Part shown: positions 1 to 12,048 of the stretch, piece by piece
Numbering within the stretch: position 1 is the stretch's first letter
Layout: each line of letters begins with the position of its first letter
Assembly (NCBI RefSeq): GCF_905475465.1
Contig: NC_062239.1
Coordinates: 1,426,001-1,490,000 of the forward strand
Source: Pieris napi
Lineage: Eukaryota; Arthropoda; Insecta; Lepidoptera; Pieridae
Reading direction: 5' to 3'
Length of the DNA stretch: 64,000 nt
Notes under the pieces: generated by a model
What the model was told of the DNA's origin: nothing
Seen by the model: only the letters and a program-made list of their open reading frames with translations
Databases searched by the model: none
Translations under genes and position numbers: made by a program

Positions 1-2209
1 ATGATTGACTCAATGTAATGACGGCAATGAATTTATAAACATGAATTGAGAATAACATGAGAATCGTTGAGGTTTTGATTGTGCTGTCATGTCTTTTTTT
101 AAATTAAGTGTTTTAAGGTTAATGTACTACACAAATATGTTTTTTTTGGTATAGTATGTTCTGTACTGCTTCTTACGATAACCACATTTCCATATCTTGT
201 TTGTAAATGTGTACCATTGTTTAAAAAATACTTCGATTTATTTCGATTCAATTATTCGATTCAAAAATATTCCTATAGTTTTACACACCGGCCGAGATCT
301 CCAAGTAATAGTTAATAAATAGTAGTAGCTGTATAGGTGCCAGGACAAATTAAAAAAAAATTGTAATTAAACTTTTTTAACATAAATTAATTGTTATACA
401 AACTTCGCGGTAATAGTTAGCGTTAGTATGGCATCACCAATCAAAATATCAAATACAAACTTTTGTGTAGTTGTTTGTGAACTGGATGTTGCAGTCTTTC
501 ACTAACCATTGATTGTAGAAAATCACTCGAAAGATTGAGTTACAAGTAAGTAATGTACAAATGTTCACGTTTATATTCCTTAAAACAAAATTCCTAAGTG
601 TATAACTCGAGTTTACAAAGACAGTTTAAATACATTAAAGGTAAAAATATAACTTTTACAAGTTAATTTGACTTCTGTTAGCCCATTCCTATGATTAATT
701 GATGTATCATATCATAGTAATTTGATTTGATTGTAGCAAATTATTGATATTTGTAATACGGTCTTGGTAAATGGATTCTATCTCTTTTACTACTAGTAAA
801 ATTAATGATTTACATTCGCGAAATAGCCCGTAATCGAGCCTTTAACACCAAAACATCCTTCCTTAAAGAAACTTAGAAATGATAAGTAGGTGATCAACAT
901 GCCATCGAAATTTTTCCGAAATCAAGCCTTTGATTTATTTTCCTATAAATAAATCCTCACGTTTCTTGGCTCAATAAGGCTATTGATTGTAGGCAATCTA
1001 TGACTTGTCTTGCAATTAGCCACACTATTCAAGACTTGGTTAGTTAGTATTCTTTGTTATAGATTAGTTTTGTCGAATTAGATATTCAAGGAACTCTAGT
1101 TTTACAAGAAGCATGACTGAATTTCATCCAGTAAGAGAGGTTGTAAATTAAATGAACTCTTAATGTAATATATGTTAAACCCATTCTATCCATTTTTAAA
1201 ATAGCTTTTAAAAGACATTTTCAAAGACAAATATGGATTTAGTATAACACCTTTTTATTTCACCACAGTGGCAAGAGAGTTCGAAGAGACAGAGATAAGA
1301 ATATTTATTATTATTATATTTAAAAGTTAATCTAACTTGTAACCCTAGGTTGTAAACCTAGTCATAATTGATTTGTCATAACAAAAATTGTAAATAATTT
1401 TAATATCGGAAATGAGCAATATAATTTATTAATTATATGCTGTAATAAATTAATTAATTAACCATTAAATTATAACGTAAACTTGTGAAGGTTACAAAAT
1501 TAATTTCGAAGTAACCGTATTGTGGGGTAGCAGCGATCGGCTAATTATTTCAGCGCTTGTTTACTTAAACCCGATAATTTAAGCTTCATATTTAACAGAG
1601 CAATATATTTATCTTAGAAATTAATACAACTGAGTTATATAACTCATTTAGAGAAATGTAATTATCTACTCAACGGCGTGGATTTTACGTTTTATTTGTA
1701 GCACAATGCTACGTCGTAGACACTAATATTACTTGCTACGGCGATGCATTTTTTAACGTAAACCACAAGTTTACTAAATAGTACTGAAAATATAAAAAGG
1801 GATTTGAACCTGTCAAAGTAAGCTATTCACTCAGTTAAAGTGACGTATTTGAAAATGTAATTCCACAAGTTTTAAATAATTAGAAAGTAAATGAGATTTC
1901 AATAAGTAATTAATACGTCATAAGCAGGTGACCACACGTTGAAACCACGATTGGAATGAAGGAGGTTTAATTTATGTCGTGGCTTTTCAGATGCAAGTGC
2001 ATAATGTATTTAGATCTGACTCTATCGCGACTTAAATCATCAGGGTTCAGAACAAATAGGTGTATTTTGAAAATGATTTCTACTAGTAGAGCATGGAGGA
2101 TACAGAGTTGTTTCATTTATGTAATAATAAAAATAATGATTATTTTCCCCTTCACAATATTTTATTTTTTATAAATATTTTTAAGGTCTTTGTGAGAGGC
2201 TGGTGGGTC

Positions 2210-2665
2210 CTTTTTACACGCTTTATATTAGCTTCACCTGTATGTATGTATGTAACCGACTCCTTCGGACTCGATTTTGACCCACTTTAAACGGACAGAT
2301 TTAATTCAAACTTTGTACACTTATGAAGAATCAGCGACAATATAATAATTGCATAGGTTAATCTCGAAAAAACAATGAAATCTTTTTTAAGTCTACAAAG
2401 CAATACGATTAAATTGAGACAACACGTATTGCTGCTAGGACTAAAAAGTGTAAAATAAATATAGTTTAAAAAAACTATAAAACACGCTTTAAAAGCACAT
2501 CAAACTAAAAAGTGGGTTGCTCGATAGACAAAAAATTTGGCACAGAGCGCCCCACGCTTTTTCACAATAATACCAGTATTTTTTGTTCATTACCATTTTC
2601 AGCCTAAATTAGGAATTATTTTTAACTTTTTAGTTTGATGTGCTTTAAAAGCATGTTTTATAGGT
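2210..2665 (+). repeat. Interspersed repeat with internal inversion (family also at 38.1 kb)
   Basis: The left part (CTTTTTACACGCTTTATATT, then GTATGTATGTAACCGACTCC) matches 38127-38250 in the same orientation. The right part, from about 2513, is the reverse complement of 38300-38445 (the CACAGAGCGCCCCACGCTTT stretch). AAGCACATCAAACTAAAAAGT near 2490 and its complement near 2630-2655 therefore form an inverted repeat. Class unknown; it is probably a foldback DNA element. Confidence 0.7.
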
Positions 2666-2669
2666 TTTG

Positions 2670-2795
2670 TAAACTATTTTTTTTTTTATTTTTTTTTTTT
2701 ATATATTTATTTTATATAATAGGGTAAACGAGCCTACTGGACGCCCAAAAAGGGCAGTCATCGCAGTCCATAGACACAGGATATTAAAAGTAAAC
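2670..2795 (+). repeat. Repeat fragment with T-rich lead (GCAAACGAGCC type)
   Basis: A long T-rich tract, then GGGTAAACGAGCCTACTGG and GACGCCCAAAAAGGGCAGTC, shared with 40199-40275. This is a degenerate mobile-element end, class not determined. Confidence 0.5.
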
Positions 2796-3699
2796 TAAAG
2801 AAAGAAAGAAAATAAAACTAAAGCATGAGTGATTGTGAGTGTGTGAGTATGTGTAAGGGTGTGTGAAATAATTTAATATAAAGTCAACCTCAAATGGTTT
2901 TGGACAATAAAATTTCTGTTGCATTTTACAAATTATCAAGGCTTTTTAGAAATTAGAGTAGTTGTGTTGTAAATAATACTGTTTTGTCAGGACTCAGTTC
3001 ATTCCAGGAAGGGTGGTTGCCCCCATTTAATAGGGCGAACACCATAGGTGTACTTGAATATATTTCAAAAATCGTTTCTTTCTCCCTATCATTTAATCAA
3101 ATGATACTATGCTATATAAGAATATCAAGTAGTTTTACTTGCTTTATTTTACTATTTTGTTTATTTTATATTAATTGAATTTCTATTCCAATTTAAAATA
3201 TGGGTCACATCAACGATAATAAATTGAAATGTTATAAAAATGGAAATATTTTAAAAATAAGAACGTCCAGACCCACATTTTTTGAAACGTAAGCTGACAT
3301 TTTGAAACGCGTAGCAAGTTCTAAATCCATGTAGCAACGGCTCCCGGGGGAAGCGGTTACTCTCAGCTAGATTGGGTAGTATTATACCCACGGGTTCTAC
3401 CTCAGATAACCTTCCTTACGTAATGAAAATAATGTTAAAATAATTTTAATATCATATGTGTATATTTGGGTTACGGGTTTGTAATTAAGAGTATTTTTAT
3501 ATTAGTGTGTAAAGAACTGTTGGTAATGAGCATTTAAAATGAGAATATGTTTAACTAATAATTTTCTTACCTATTAATATGTGGAGAGTTACCTCTACTT
3601 CATTTCCATTTATGTTTAAGTAATTTCACATATTAAAAAAATATAGTAAAAGTAATACTCAATAGCCGTAAAAAATATAATATAATAACTAAAATATTA

Positions 3700-3850
3700 C
3701 TAAAAGGAATCCCTTTATGCAAGGTTCCTAAGATACTGGCAGCGTTCCCCCTTTGAAGAGCTAGACTAATTTTTTGTCCAAGGTAGCCAGCTCTTCGGTA
3801 TCCTGTGATGTCGACTTACCTATTTGCTATTTTCTTAAAAAGCCTTATAG
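3700..3850 (-). pseudogene. Mobile-element protein C-terminus remnant (QRGNAA family, copy 1)
   Basis: On the minus strand a frame reads VDITGYRRAGYLGQKISLAL, then [12 protein letters not shown]. The same peptide pattern occurs at 23240-23425 and 53930-54062. I do not know which element it belongs to. The conserved peptide with diverged DNA shows that this was once the C-terminus of a selected protein. Confidence 0.55.
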
Positions 3851-3950
3851 TGCTAGGACCCCACGGGAGGGTAAAATTAAATAAATTTATAATAGTTATA
3901 ATATAATATGAATAAAATGACATTAATCATGATTATATGTAGGGTACTGA

Positions 3951-3996
3951 ATCCAATATATGTAAATAAATAAATATTTATTTACATATATTGGAT
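3951..3996. repeat. 46-bp near-perfect palindrome
   Basis: ATCCAATATATGTAAATAAA is followed by a 6-base centre and its exact complement. Outer bases (AGGGTAC... / ...GTTCCCT) extend the symmetry weakly. This could be a small foldback or a cruciform-prone site. Confidence 0.75.
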
Positions 3997-4680
3997 GTCT
4001 GTTCCCTATCTAAAGTAATTTATTAATTTAATATAACTTCACCCATACGATGTGAAGGTTCTAAGTACAAAACTTTTGTGTCTTAAATAATAATATCACA
4101 ACATGTTGAAGTTTCAAAGGGCTTTTCAACCAAAAACGTTAAATATTTCTGACGAATGTCAAATTTACCTGTTCAATCACATCTTCAAAGACATGACATT
4201 CACCTAAATAGAGTATTATCGCATACCTGTCATACACTCCCGCATCCAAGACATTACCATACAACCTCATTCAATCACTATGTTTGACAGCCGCCGAAAT
4301 TATTCACAAACATTTTGGGGCCAAAAGTTTTTCAATTAACTTCGCTCAGTAATAATGAAATTCCGTCACAGATGTCTGAACAAATATTCCAGAGGTGATT
4401 TAGAAATTGAAAAGTGTTTATATGAATACGTGATGCGGTTTGGTACAAATTTAATTATACGGTGTAAATGCGGCAATTTTTCAGAAAAAGAATATTTTAC
4501 GGTGTATAAGCGGTATATTTACAAAATACTGTCATATAGACAAAAATCTATTAAGGTTTTTCATGAGTTTGAAGGTGTTGTAACTCACAATCACAAGTCA
4601 AAGTACTGTCAAAATCATGGTACTGTTTCAGTTCTTGTTTTTAATATATCTTGTAGATGTTATTTCTTTATTGGATATCT

Positions 4681-4825
4681 GCCTTGCGATTCTGTAACTA
4701 ACTTTTCGAACTCACACAGCGGTTCTCACAGCGGCGGTCGCGCTCAAATCAGTCGTAAAGCAGTCATTTTACGATTTGGCATTCTTTTAAGGAGCTTGTA
4801 GTTTATTGTTACAGAATCGCAAGGC
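4681..4825. mobile_element. Palindromic MITE, family GCCCTGCGATTCTG, internally truncated copy
   Basis: Ends GCCTTGCGATTCTGTAAC and its exact complement GTTACAGAATCGCAAGGC. The left arm is nearly complete (TCACACAGCGG, ATCAGTCGTAAAGCAGTC), while the right arm has lost most of its inner part. The chance frame 4355-4801 runs into it. Confidence 0.8.
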
Positions 4826-5725
4826 TGTAGTTTTAAACCTGTATAAAAATAACAACAAAGTTATAAATTAGGTAATTTAACTTACAGTAATAGTTTAATA
4901 AAGAAACTGTGAAAAGTGCGGCTAAAGCTCACTAGTCACACTTTATTTGCCTAATCCGTTTCGGAGATCCTGAATTAAACTCCCTTGGAAACAAAAAGAT
5001 CGAGTTTAAAAGGCTTAAATGGCTCGTCGTCCATCGGTGACTATTTATAAATGTATTTCCACACTAGAAATAAGAGAAAGTTGGAGTATCTTTTGTTTAT
5101 GTATAAGTTAAGTTTAAAAAAAAATACTGAATAAAGTACTTGCCTTGTTTCATCTTACAAAATTATACTTAAATTATTTTTAGCTACTTTACTTAAGAAA
5201 CTAGTTCGAGCTAACGGTGTAGCAACTAATTATAATAAAAAAGGTGGATTAAGAGAAAGTGAAGTGCTAAAGAAATTGACACAGTTTTGTTAAGTGTAAG
5301 CTTAAAATATTAAAAGAAAAATGTCTTACAAATTCCTTTACGAGTTTTACCTAAAAGCTTTATTTTAAAGCTTTCTCACGGCGGATAGTACCTTCTTAGT
5401 ATCTACTTAATCATTAATTTAGAATGCTTTTAGTTGAAATTTAATTATATATGCAAATCAATTTTTTATTATCATTTAATTTTATAACTTTTCAAAGTTA
5501 TTTCTTCTTCCTTAAATTAATTCAATCTTACGATAGAATTTGTTTATTTCGCCTTATTATTTACGTCGTACGCCTTATAGGTGTAATAAATTGTAAATTA
5601 TATCTTAAATTTTGTTGAAAGCGTTTCTATTGCTATGCGGTATAATTTTTTAAATTAAATATTTTTATGACCCAACAGAAACTAAAAGAAATTTCGAGTT
5701 ATTTTATTAATTCTAATCGTCCATA

Positions 5726-6020
5726 GAGCAGTGTTGGCCTAGTGGCTTCAGCGTGCGACTCTCATACCTGAGGTCATAGGTTCGATCCCCAGCTGTGCAC
5801 CAATGGACATTCTTTCTATGTGCGCATTCAAAAATTGCTCGAACGGTGAAGGAAAACATCGTGAGGAAACCGACATGTCTTAGACCCAAAAAGTCGACGG
5901 CGTGTGTCAGGCACACGAGGCTGATCACCTACTTGCCTATTAGATTTAAAAATGATCATGAAACAGATTTTGAAATCTGAGGCCAAGACCTAAAGAGGTT
6001 ATAACGCCACATTTTTTTTT
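5726..6020 (+). mobile_element. tRNA-derived SINE, family A, full-length
   Basis: The head has A-box-like TGGCCTAGTGGC and B-box GGTTCGATCCC, then the body (GCTCGAACGGTGAAGGAAAA, AGTCGACGGCGTGTGTCAGG, CTGATCACCTACTTGCC) and a T-rich end after AACGCCAC. The same body recurs at 9.8, 20.6, 39.4 and 43.9 kb. It would be transcribed by RNA polymerase III and mobilised by a LINE. Confidence 0.88.
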
Positions 6021-6640
6021 CGTCCACAATATTTGACACAAATAGAAATATATTCGCTCTGAACTTGAAGTATTAAGCTTACACTCGTTAACATAATAAA
6101 ATCACTCAAATATTTTTAGTTTGAAAATCGTTAAATGCTAATCCTTTCAAAACATCAAACGTTGACTATTTGTTCACTAGGAACAAGATGAATTTTAATG
6201 TAATTAAAGCGACTTGATTGCCTGATTGAGGATATGTAACTGTTTGCCGTCTTAATTGAGTTTTGCTAATTATGTTAAGATCTCAAAGGCTTACCTATAT
6301 ACTTATCATTTGCATTATTTGCATTTAATTTTCTTTATTTAATACAGGGTAGTTTATCATACTGACAATTGTAAGTGCATACTAATGGATTAAGTACGCA
6401 TTACAAATATCGTTTGCGTTGCAACTTCTTATTAATATTTTCATGCTTTAATTACACTAGTTATTTATTTTATTTCAATAACTCAAAATGGCTTATGGCT
6501 AAAAATCTGATTGAGTTGCTAGGCAGCTCTTTTACCTGACGCCATCTTGAACAGGCTGAAAGACGTGAGATTTTTATTATAACGTACCGGTTTGATGATG
6601 TATATTATTATATATAGAAATAAAATCCTTTTTTTATAGA

Positions 6641-6800
6641 ACTGGGGGGCAAACCTGCAGGAGGCTCACCTGATGTTAAGTGATACCGGCCCATGGACGC
6701 TCTCAATGCCAGAGGGCTGAGTGCATTGCCGGCCTTTTAAGAATTGGTACGCTTGATGGACCCTAAGTCGAATAGTTTGGTTCGGTTGGTTCGGAAATAC
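6641..6800 (+). repeat. Interspersed repeat (TGATGTTAAGTGATACC family)
   Basis: CACCTGATGTTAAGTGATAC, TGCCAGAGGGCT and GCCGGCCTTTTAAGAATTGG, followed by CCTAAGTCGAATAGTTTGG. Shared with 14469-14640 and, inverted, with 42762-42868. It is a widespread lepidopteran repeat; the parent element is not identified. Confidence 0.75.
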
Positions 6801-6841
6801 TTCAATAAATAATACAAATTCTGAAATTCTATTTTTCGCTA

Positions 6842-7235
6842 TCAATATTTGTAACGACAAAAGGTATGAATACAAAATGATTCCCGGAAAATGAATATAT
6901 ATGCATTTTGTACCACATTGCATAGCTCCCATATTTGAAGATTGGAGATTCTCTCGAGCCAAAATATGCCCAGGATTTGACGAAGGCAGCAGTTCACGGA
7001 GACCTGGCGTGGTGCTCTTTGTAAACTTACACGTTTCGTAACCATACACGAACACGGTCTTTATGTTACATCGGAAGATTTTGAGCTTGACTCGCTGTTA
7101 TAATTTCCGTGATAGCCAAACTGGTCTGAGACGTGCAAACATTGTTTTGTAATTCTCTAAGTGATGTCATCTTCGGTTCCTCTAGTTTCTTCGGTAAATA
7201 CGCTTCCCAAGTAGGCGAATATGGGGACTGGTTCT
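6842..7235 (-). pseudogene. Non-LTR retrotransposon reverse transcriptase remnant
   Basis: Minus-strand peptides in shifting frames resemble the end of a LINE reverse transcriptase: FAYLGSVFTEETRGTEDDI, then IFRCNIKTVFVYGYETCKFT, then VNCCLRQILGIFWLERISN. The recalled family pattern is YLGS...T, NVKTVLLYGCETW and NRCLRxILGI. Frame changes and stops between the blocks show it is dead. The specific clade is uncertain. Confidence 0.75.
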
Positions 7236-7304
7236 ATCAGCTTGTGAGAATAAAACAAAAAAATATATTATATAAATAGACACTACATTTCTTTTCTCCT
7301 ACTT

Positions 7305-7430
7305 GTATACCAAAACATGGCAAATAAAAAAAATGCCCCAGAGTTTCCTGTTCTTGTTTTCGCTACTCTATGCCCTTGATTTGCGAACTGGTAATGAAAT
7401 ATACTGATAATACATTTCGATGTTCCTTTT
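7305..7430 (+). repeat. LINE-derived 3' repeat fragment (ATGTCATGTGGAACATGG family)
   Basis: A diverged match to 18088-18318, visible at TGCCCTTGATTTGCGAACTG. Confidence 0.45.
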
Positions 7431-8722
7431 TTGTACATAGTTATCAATTGAATGAAATTTTCATTTTTTTATCACAAAATCTCTATAGTATTTGATTCAT
7501 TCGGTGATCTATAACGCTTATCACGTTAACTAAAAAAACGTTATTTAAAACTGTCAATTGTTAAACAAACGAAGCTCCTATTTCGTTTAGCTAACAAACG
7601 TATTAATTGAATGAACTTTTGAAATGGAACCGTGCGAGCACGAATTTCAATTCCTGCTGGAAAATCTAGTTTCAATGCATCTGCTGGAAATTGATTTTTA
7701 AATTATTAAAAAATCAAAGAACCTGAAATTCTTGGAAGCAATTTGTAATTTGCTATTACCATAATTTCACTTATAATGTTTATCAATTGGAGATTTAAAA
7801 AACCTATTATCTTTTTAGTTTTTAGGAGGTTCACAAGACTTGTCAGCTGCCTATAAGATTTTTTTGTTTTTCTGGCGTTGCCTAAATAAAACACACAACG
7901 TACTGACCGAACGGCTCTTTATTCTAGGCATAAAGTATCTTTAAACAACGTAAGTCGTGATAATGCAATTTTTAACATTAGTTCTTTTTCTACGTTAATT
8001 ATTTTATTTAAAACCCTTTTATACGTATTTACTAGAGAACGCTAGCTCCTCCACCTTGGCAGACGTCCGAGTACGGCCAGACACGGCTGCCAAACAGTAA
8101 AAACTTTTTATTAAACTGCACAGAGGAAGTACTAAACGAACAATAAACTAATACTATACATTCTGAATAAAATTAAAAAGGCACCCTTTAAGAGGAATTC
8201 TCATTTAAATGCCAATACGTGGAATGAAGGGTACACCGAATTGAAATTCTGCTCTGGACGTGCGAATGCTATCGAATTATTCCTATACGGGTGTAACTAT
8301 TTGCAAACAAAGGTAAAGTACACCGCAGACATGGCAATTTGGATTCGAGACATTTGGCACATTAATCGTGACAAACTATCGGTTTGTGTATAATGATCAT
8401 AATAAGATTTTATTTAAATATTTGATTGTTTTTATTTTCAATTCCTGTATTAAAATAATAGTAGATATCTCTCTAGCTATCATCGCATCCCGGCTACGGG
8501 TAATATAGCAATTAAAAGTACAAACATAATTAAAGCATTTTCACTTATTTTATAACGATTTAAAAATTAAATTATTTAATTTTTCCAAATTATTTCATTT
8601 TTTTTTTTTTTTAATTATTTTTTTTTTCGTTTCTTCCCCTTACAACCTTCTAGGCTAGAGTCGATGGTGGTAGTAGTGCATCCAAAGCAATACCTTTGCT
8701 ATACTAATAATAGATATACAAA

Positions 8723-9045
8723 CTAGCTGACCGGGCAAACGTCGTTTTGCCATGTATATCATTTATAACAAAAAAATAGGGGTTGATCGTAGAGGGGTGA
8801 AAATTAGGAGTTGTATGTATTTTTTAATGTTGTATCATAAAAAAATAGAAATTAAAAATTTTGTCTAAAAAATATAAAAAAAAATTTAGGGGTGGACTAC
8901 CCCTAACATTTAAGGGGATGAAAAATAGATGTTGGCCGATTCTCATAGATACCGGATAAGCACAAAAAATTTCATCAAAATCGGTCAAGACGTTTCGGAG
9001 GAGTATGGCAACGAAAACTGTGACACGAGAATTTTATATATTAGA
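8723..9045 (-). mobile_element. Helitron-like non-autonomous element
   Basis: Read on the minus strand, it starts TCTAATATATAAAATTCTCG and ends ...GGTCAGCTAG followed by T, the TC...CTAG layout of Helitrons. It contains CATACTCCTCCGAAACG, which is shared with 44.7 and 61.3 kb. No Rep/helicase ORF. Confidence 0.65.
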
Positions 9046-9529
9046 TTACAATACTATATTCTTTCTAGCAATAACTTTTCCTTTGGCTACTGTTGCAGTG
9101 CAGTATCCCCTGGAAAACATGTGGTTTGGGTGAACATAACTAACATTTCATTTGTGTCTGTTACAAAAAAAAGAAGTGGCCTTACTCTACCTATTTGTAA
9201 CTATTTGTAAACAAATTGTGGAGTTAAAACGTTGACTGCGTGAATGTACCTCGCTGATAATGGCTGGTTTATTGTTTATAACCGCGTAAAGGGTTACTGC
9301 GAGGCTGTGACCTGTGTAACAGAGATAGAGAATACATTCGTATCGAATAGATAGAGATAGGTATATAATACTTTGCAAATAAAAAAGTTTCTTATAGTAT
9401 ACTAAGCTGAGTTTGTTTAAGATAATGTTGTAGGTAATTGTCAAGGCCATTTCAACTATGAAATGATTGCAATGAAAGCTATTTATACTTTCAGGATTTC
9501 AAACAATATTTTCACAGAATACTTATAGA

Positions 9530-9675
9530 CGAGTGTTGACCTAGTGGCTTGGGTATGCGACATACAACGCTTTAATTATACATTTGAATCACGACTGTGC
9601 ATTAAATACTTGCTCCTGCGAAAAAAGAAAATAATCTAAAGAAACAATGTGAGAAAACCAAATCTGAGAACAAGA
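9530..9675 (+). mobile_element. Diverged SINE family A fragment (head and part of body)
   Basis: GAGTGTTGACCTAGTGGCTT and a degraded B-box region (TTGAATCACGACTGTGCA), then ACAATGTGAGAAAACC, corresponding to the body of family A. It lies about 120 bases from a younger, oppositely oriented copy. Confidence 0.6.
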
Positions 9676-9795
9676 AAAGAAGAGTCAAGAACAAGAGCTT
9701 GTATCACCACTTCTTGTATAAGAGAATTAGTTACATAAAAGAACTATTTCATCATTAATTATAATTGATTTTAAATATTTAGATTAAACAGAACA

Positions 9796-10070
9796 CCACC
9801 TTTTTAGGTCTGGGCCTCAGATTTCTGTATCTGATTGATGATCATTTTTAAATCTAAAACGCAAGTAGGTGATCAGCCTCCAGTGCCTGATACACGCCGT
9901 CGACTTTTTGGGTCGAAGACATGTCGATTTCCTCACGATGTTTTCCTTCACCGTTCGAGCAAATGTTAAATGCGCACACAGAAAGAGTCCATTGGTCCAC
10001 AGCCGGAGATTGAACCTACGACCCCAGTTATGAGAGTCGCACGCTGAAGGCACTAGGCCAACTCTGCTCA
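9796..10070 (-). mobile_element. tRNA-derived SINE, family A
   Basis: Complement of the family A consensus. It starts on the right at GAGCAGAGTTGGCCTAGTGC and has the B-box as AGGTTCAATCTCC. The body and AGGTCTGGGCCTCAG end are intact. Confidence 0.85.
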
Positions 10071-11000
10071 CATGAAATTTAGAGGTTAAAAAATTCCATA
10101 ACTGTTGTCAATGCCTTCGATGATTTTAACATTTGCGCTAAGCGAAGGTAAAGATCTTTTGTCTCATGTGAAATGGCCAAAGACAAGTATTGTATCATAA
10201 ATCCCGTAGAATCAGTGAACAGAAGGCTGTCACCCGAAGCGAGAGGGTTAAGAGTATTTAACCCGGATCTACGCGCACCTGCGAGGTCTTGTGTCGTTTG
10301 TCACAAGCGGTACAAGGGGCCATAAGCCGTGTAGGGTTAATATCAAAGCTAGCATTTTTATAAGGGTCCTTAAAATGTTCGTAATTCGAGCCTTGTGTAA
10401 TGTTTTACGAAATTGTGTCAACAGACCCTCATTAATAAAGGATTCAGTGGTAGGCAATGTCTGTTACGTCTTGCATACAAATTTCTATGCATTTCGTATT
10501 TTCTCAACTTGAATTATTTTTTGTACTAAAAATACTATATTTGGGCTACATTTTGTAATTTAATGGAAATCGAAAAATCCGACAGTTTTATAAAAAACCT
10601 GAGGTTATTTTTTGTATATACATAATATATGTTATCATAAATACGCCATGACATGCTTAATAAAAAAAAATGTGTACTAGTGTATACACGTTAGAAGTAA
10701 AACTTCTTTATGACCTTATTTTTCGAAAAAATTTGTATAAGCAACTTTACAGAAATTGGTTAAATAAAGTTAAATTAGATAAAGTTTTACAAAAGGCTTT
10801 TATTATCACAGAAATGAACACAAATAATAAAATTATTTCATTTTACCTTATTACTACTAAGATTATTACAGAATTTCATTAATTGTAATAGAATATTTAC
10901 TATCATTGTTATCGTTATTTTAAATGTTTGTTATTAATGGCTTCAAATCTCTTCGAATCAACCGTGGTAGGGACAAGAATAAGATGCGCGCAACGGATAA

Positions 11001-11068
11001 ATGTGACGCGTAACCGAAACATGTGACGCGTAACCGAAAAATGTGACTCGTAACCGAAAAATGTGACG
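11001..11068. repeat. 20-bp tandem repeat, about 3.4 units
   Basis: The unit ATGTGACGCGTAACCGAAAA begins at 11001, 11021, 11041 and 11061 (partial). One substitution in unit 3 changes GACGCG to GACTCG. A weaker unit-like CGCGCAACGGATAA precedes the array. Confidence 0.9.
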
Positions 11069-11810
11069 GTAATTTTTTTTTCAACGCCGATAAAAAGTTC
11101 TTCAATAATTCAGAAGTCATTTGAATAACAACAATAACTGACACTGGTTTTTTTCTTAAAAAGGTGTTTGTCAAATGTTTTATCATAACATTATATAAAG
11201 ATTAATAACATACGTAACCGCAGAATCTGAACCTTTACAAACCTAAGTAAACCAGTAAGTCACAAAGGTAGTTAATTATGCAAGGTCTATAAATAGACAT
11301 AGCGGACCAATCATTAATATTTTAAGCTTACGAAGATCCGATACACTTCCAAAGGGCCATATCAGCGGAACTAGATTGAAATAGGCCTGACTTAGGCTCG
11401 GGGGAAATAGCTTTATAGTTCCCGGATTAATTTACTGGCATAGAACTTCATACGCCAACTAAAATGCCTACAAGAAGTAAGTATAATTGTTTTTTGTACG
11501 TGGATGGATAATCCATCGAGGTTTCGTATAAATTTTTTACTTTCTAAAAATTAATTTTATCAAAAAAAAAATATTTTCCGCAGAGCATTTTGACTATAGT
11601 ATCGTAGTATTAGTAGTCACAGATATCACAGGATAGTTAATCTCGTGTATCTAAGTGGGGAGAAAAACAACTCTTCATATCTTCTGATTTCCAAGTACAA
11701 TTGATATAATATAAAACTGTTAGTTTTCTATACGTTTATATATTAATCCCCCTCATTCCATAAAAAGTTTCCATCACAGATTTTAATTTATTTTATTATT
11801 AATCATTTCT

Positions 11811-12048
11811 TAAGATGTCATGTGGAACATGGTTGCAGCTCCTTACAAACATTGTGTAAAACAAAAAAAATGCCGATTAAAAAGAGTTGCGGAGGGTTTA
11901 TTGCCAGTTCTTCTCTTCCGTTCTATGCCCTTGATTTGAGAACTAGCAGTAAATGTAAAATTAGAAGCATTTCATATATATTTATTTTTTGACGTTCATA
12001 AGTGTATATTTTGTTACCTATATGAATAAATGATTTAAGAATTTTGAA
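11811..12048 (+). repeat. LINE-derived 3' repeat (ATGTCATGTGGAACATGG family)
   Basis: AAGATGTCATGTGGAACATG, GTTCTTCTCTTCCGTTCTAT, AAATGTAAAATTAGAAGCAT, and an end with ATGAATAAATGATTTAAGAA. Nearly colinear with 18088-18318. Confidence 0.75.

Noticed and set aside
4355..4801. 148-codon ATG ORF, the longest in the window
   Set aside because: No recognisable family, and its last 35-40 codons are read through the palindromic MITE at 4681-4825. The remainder is compatible with chance.
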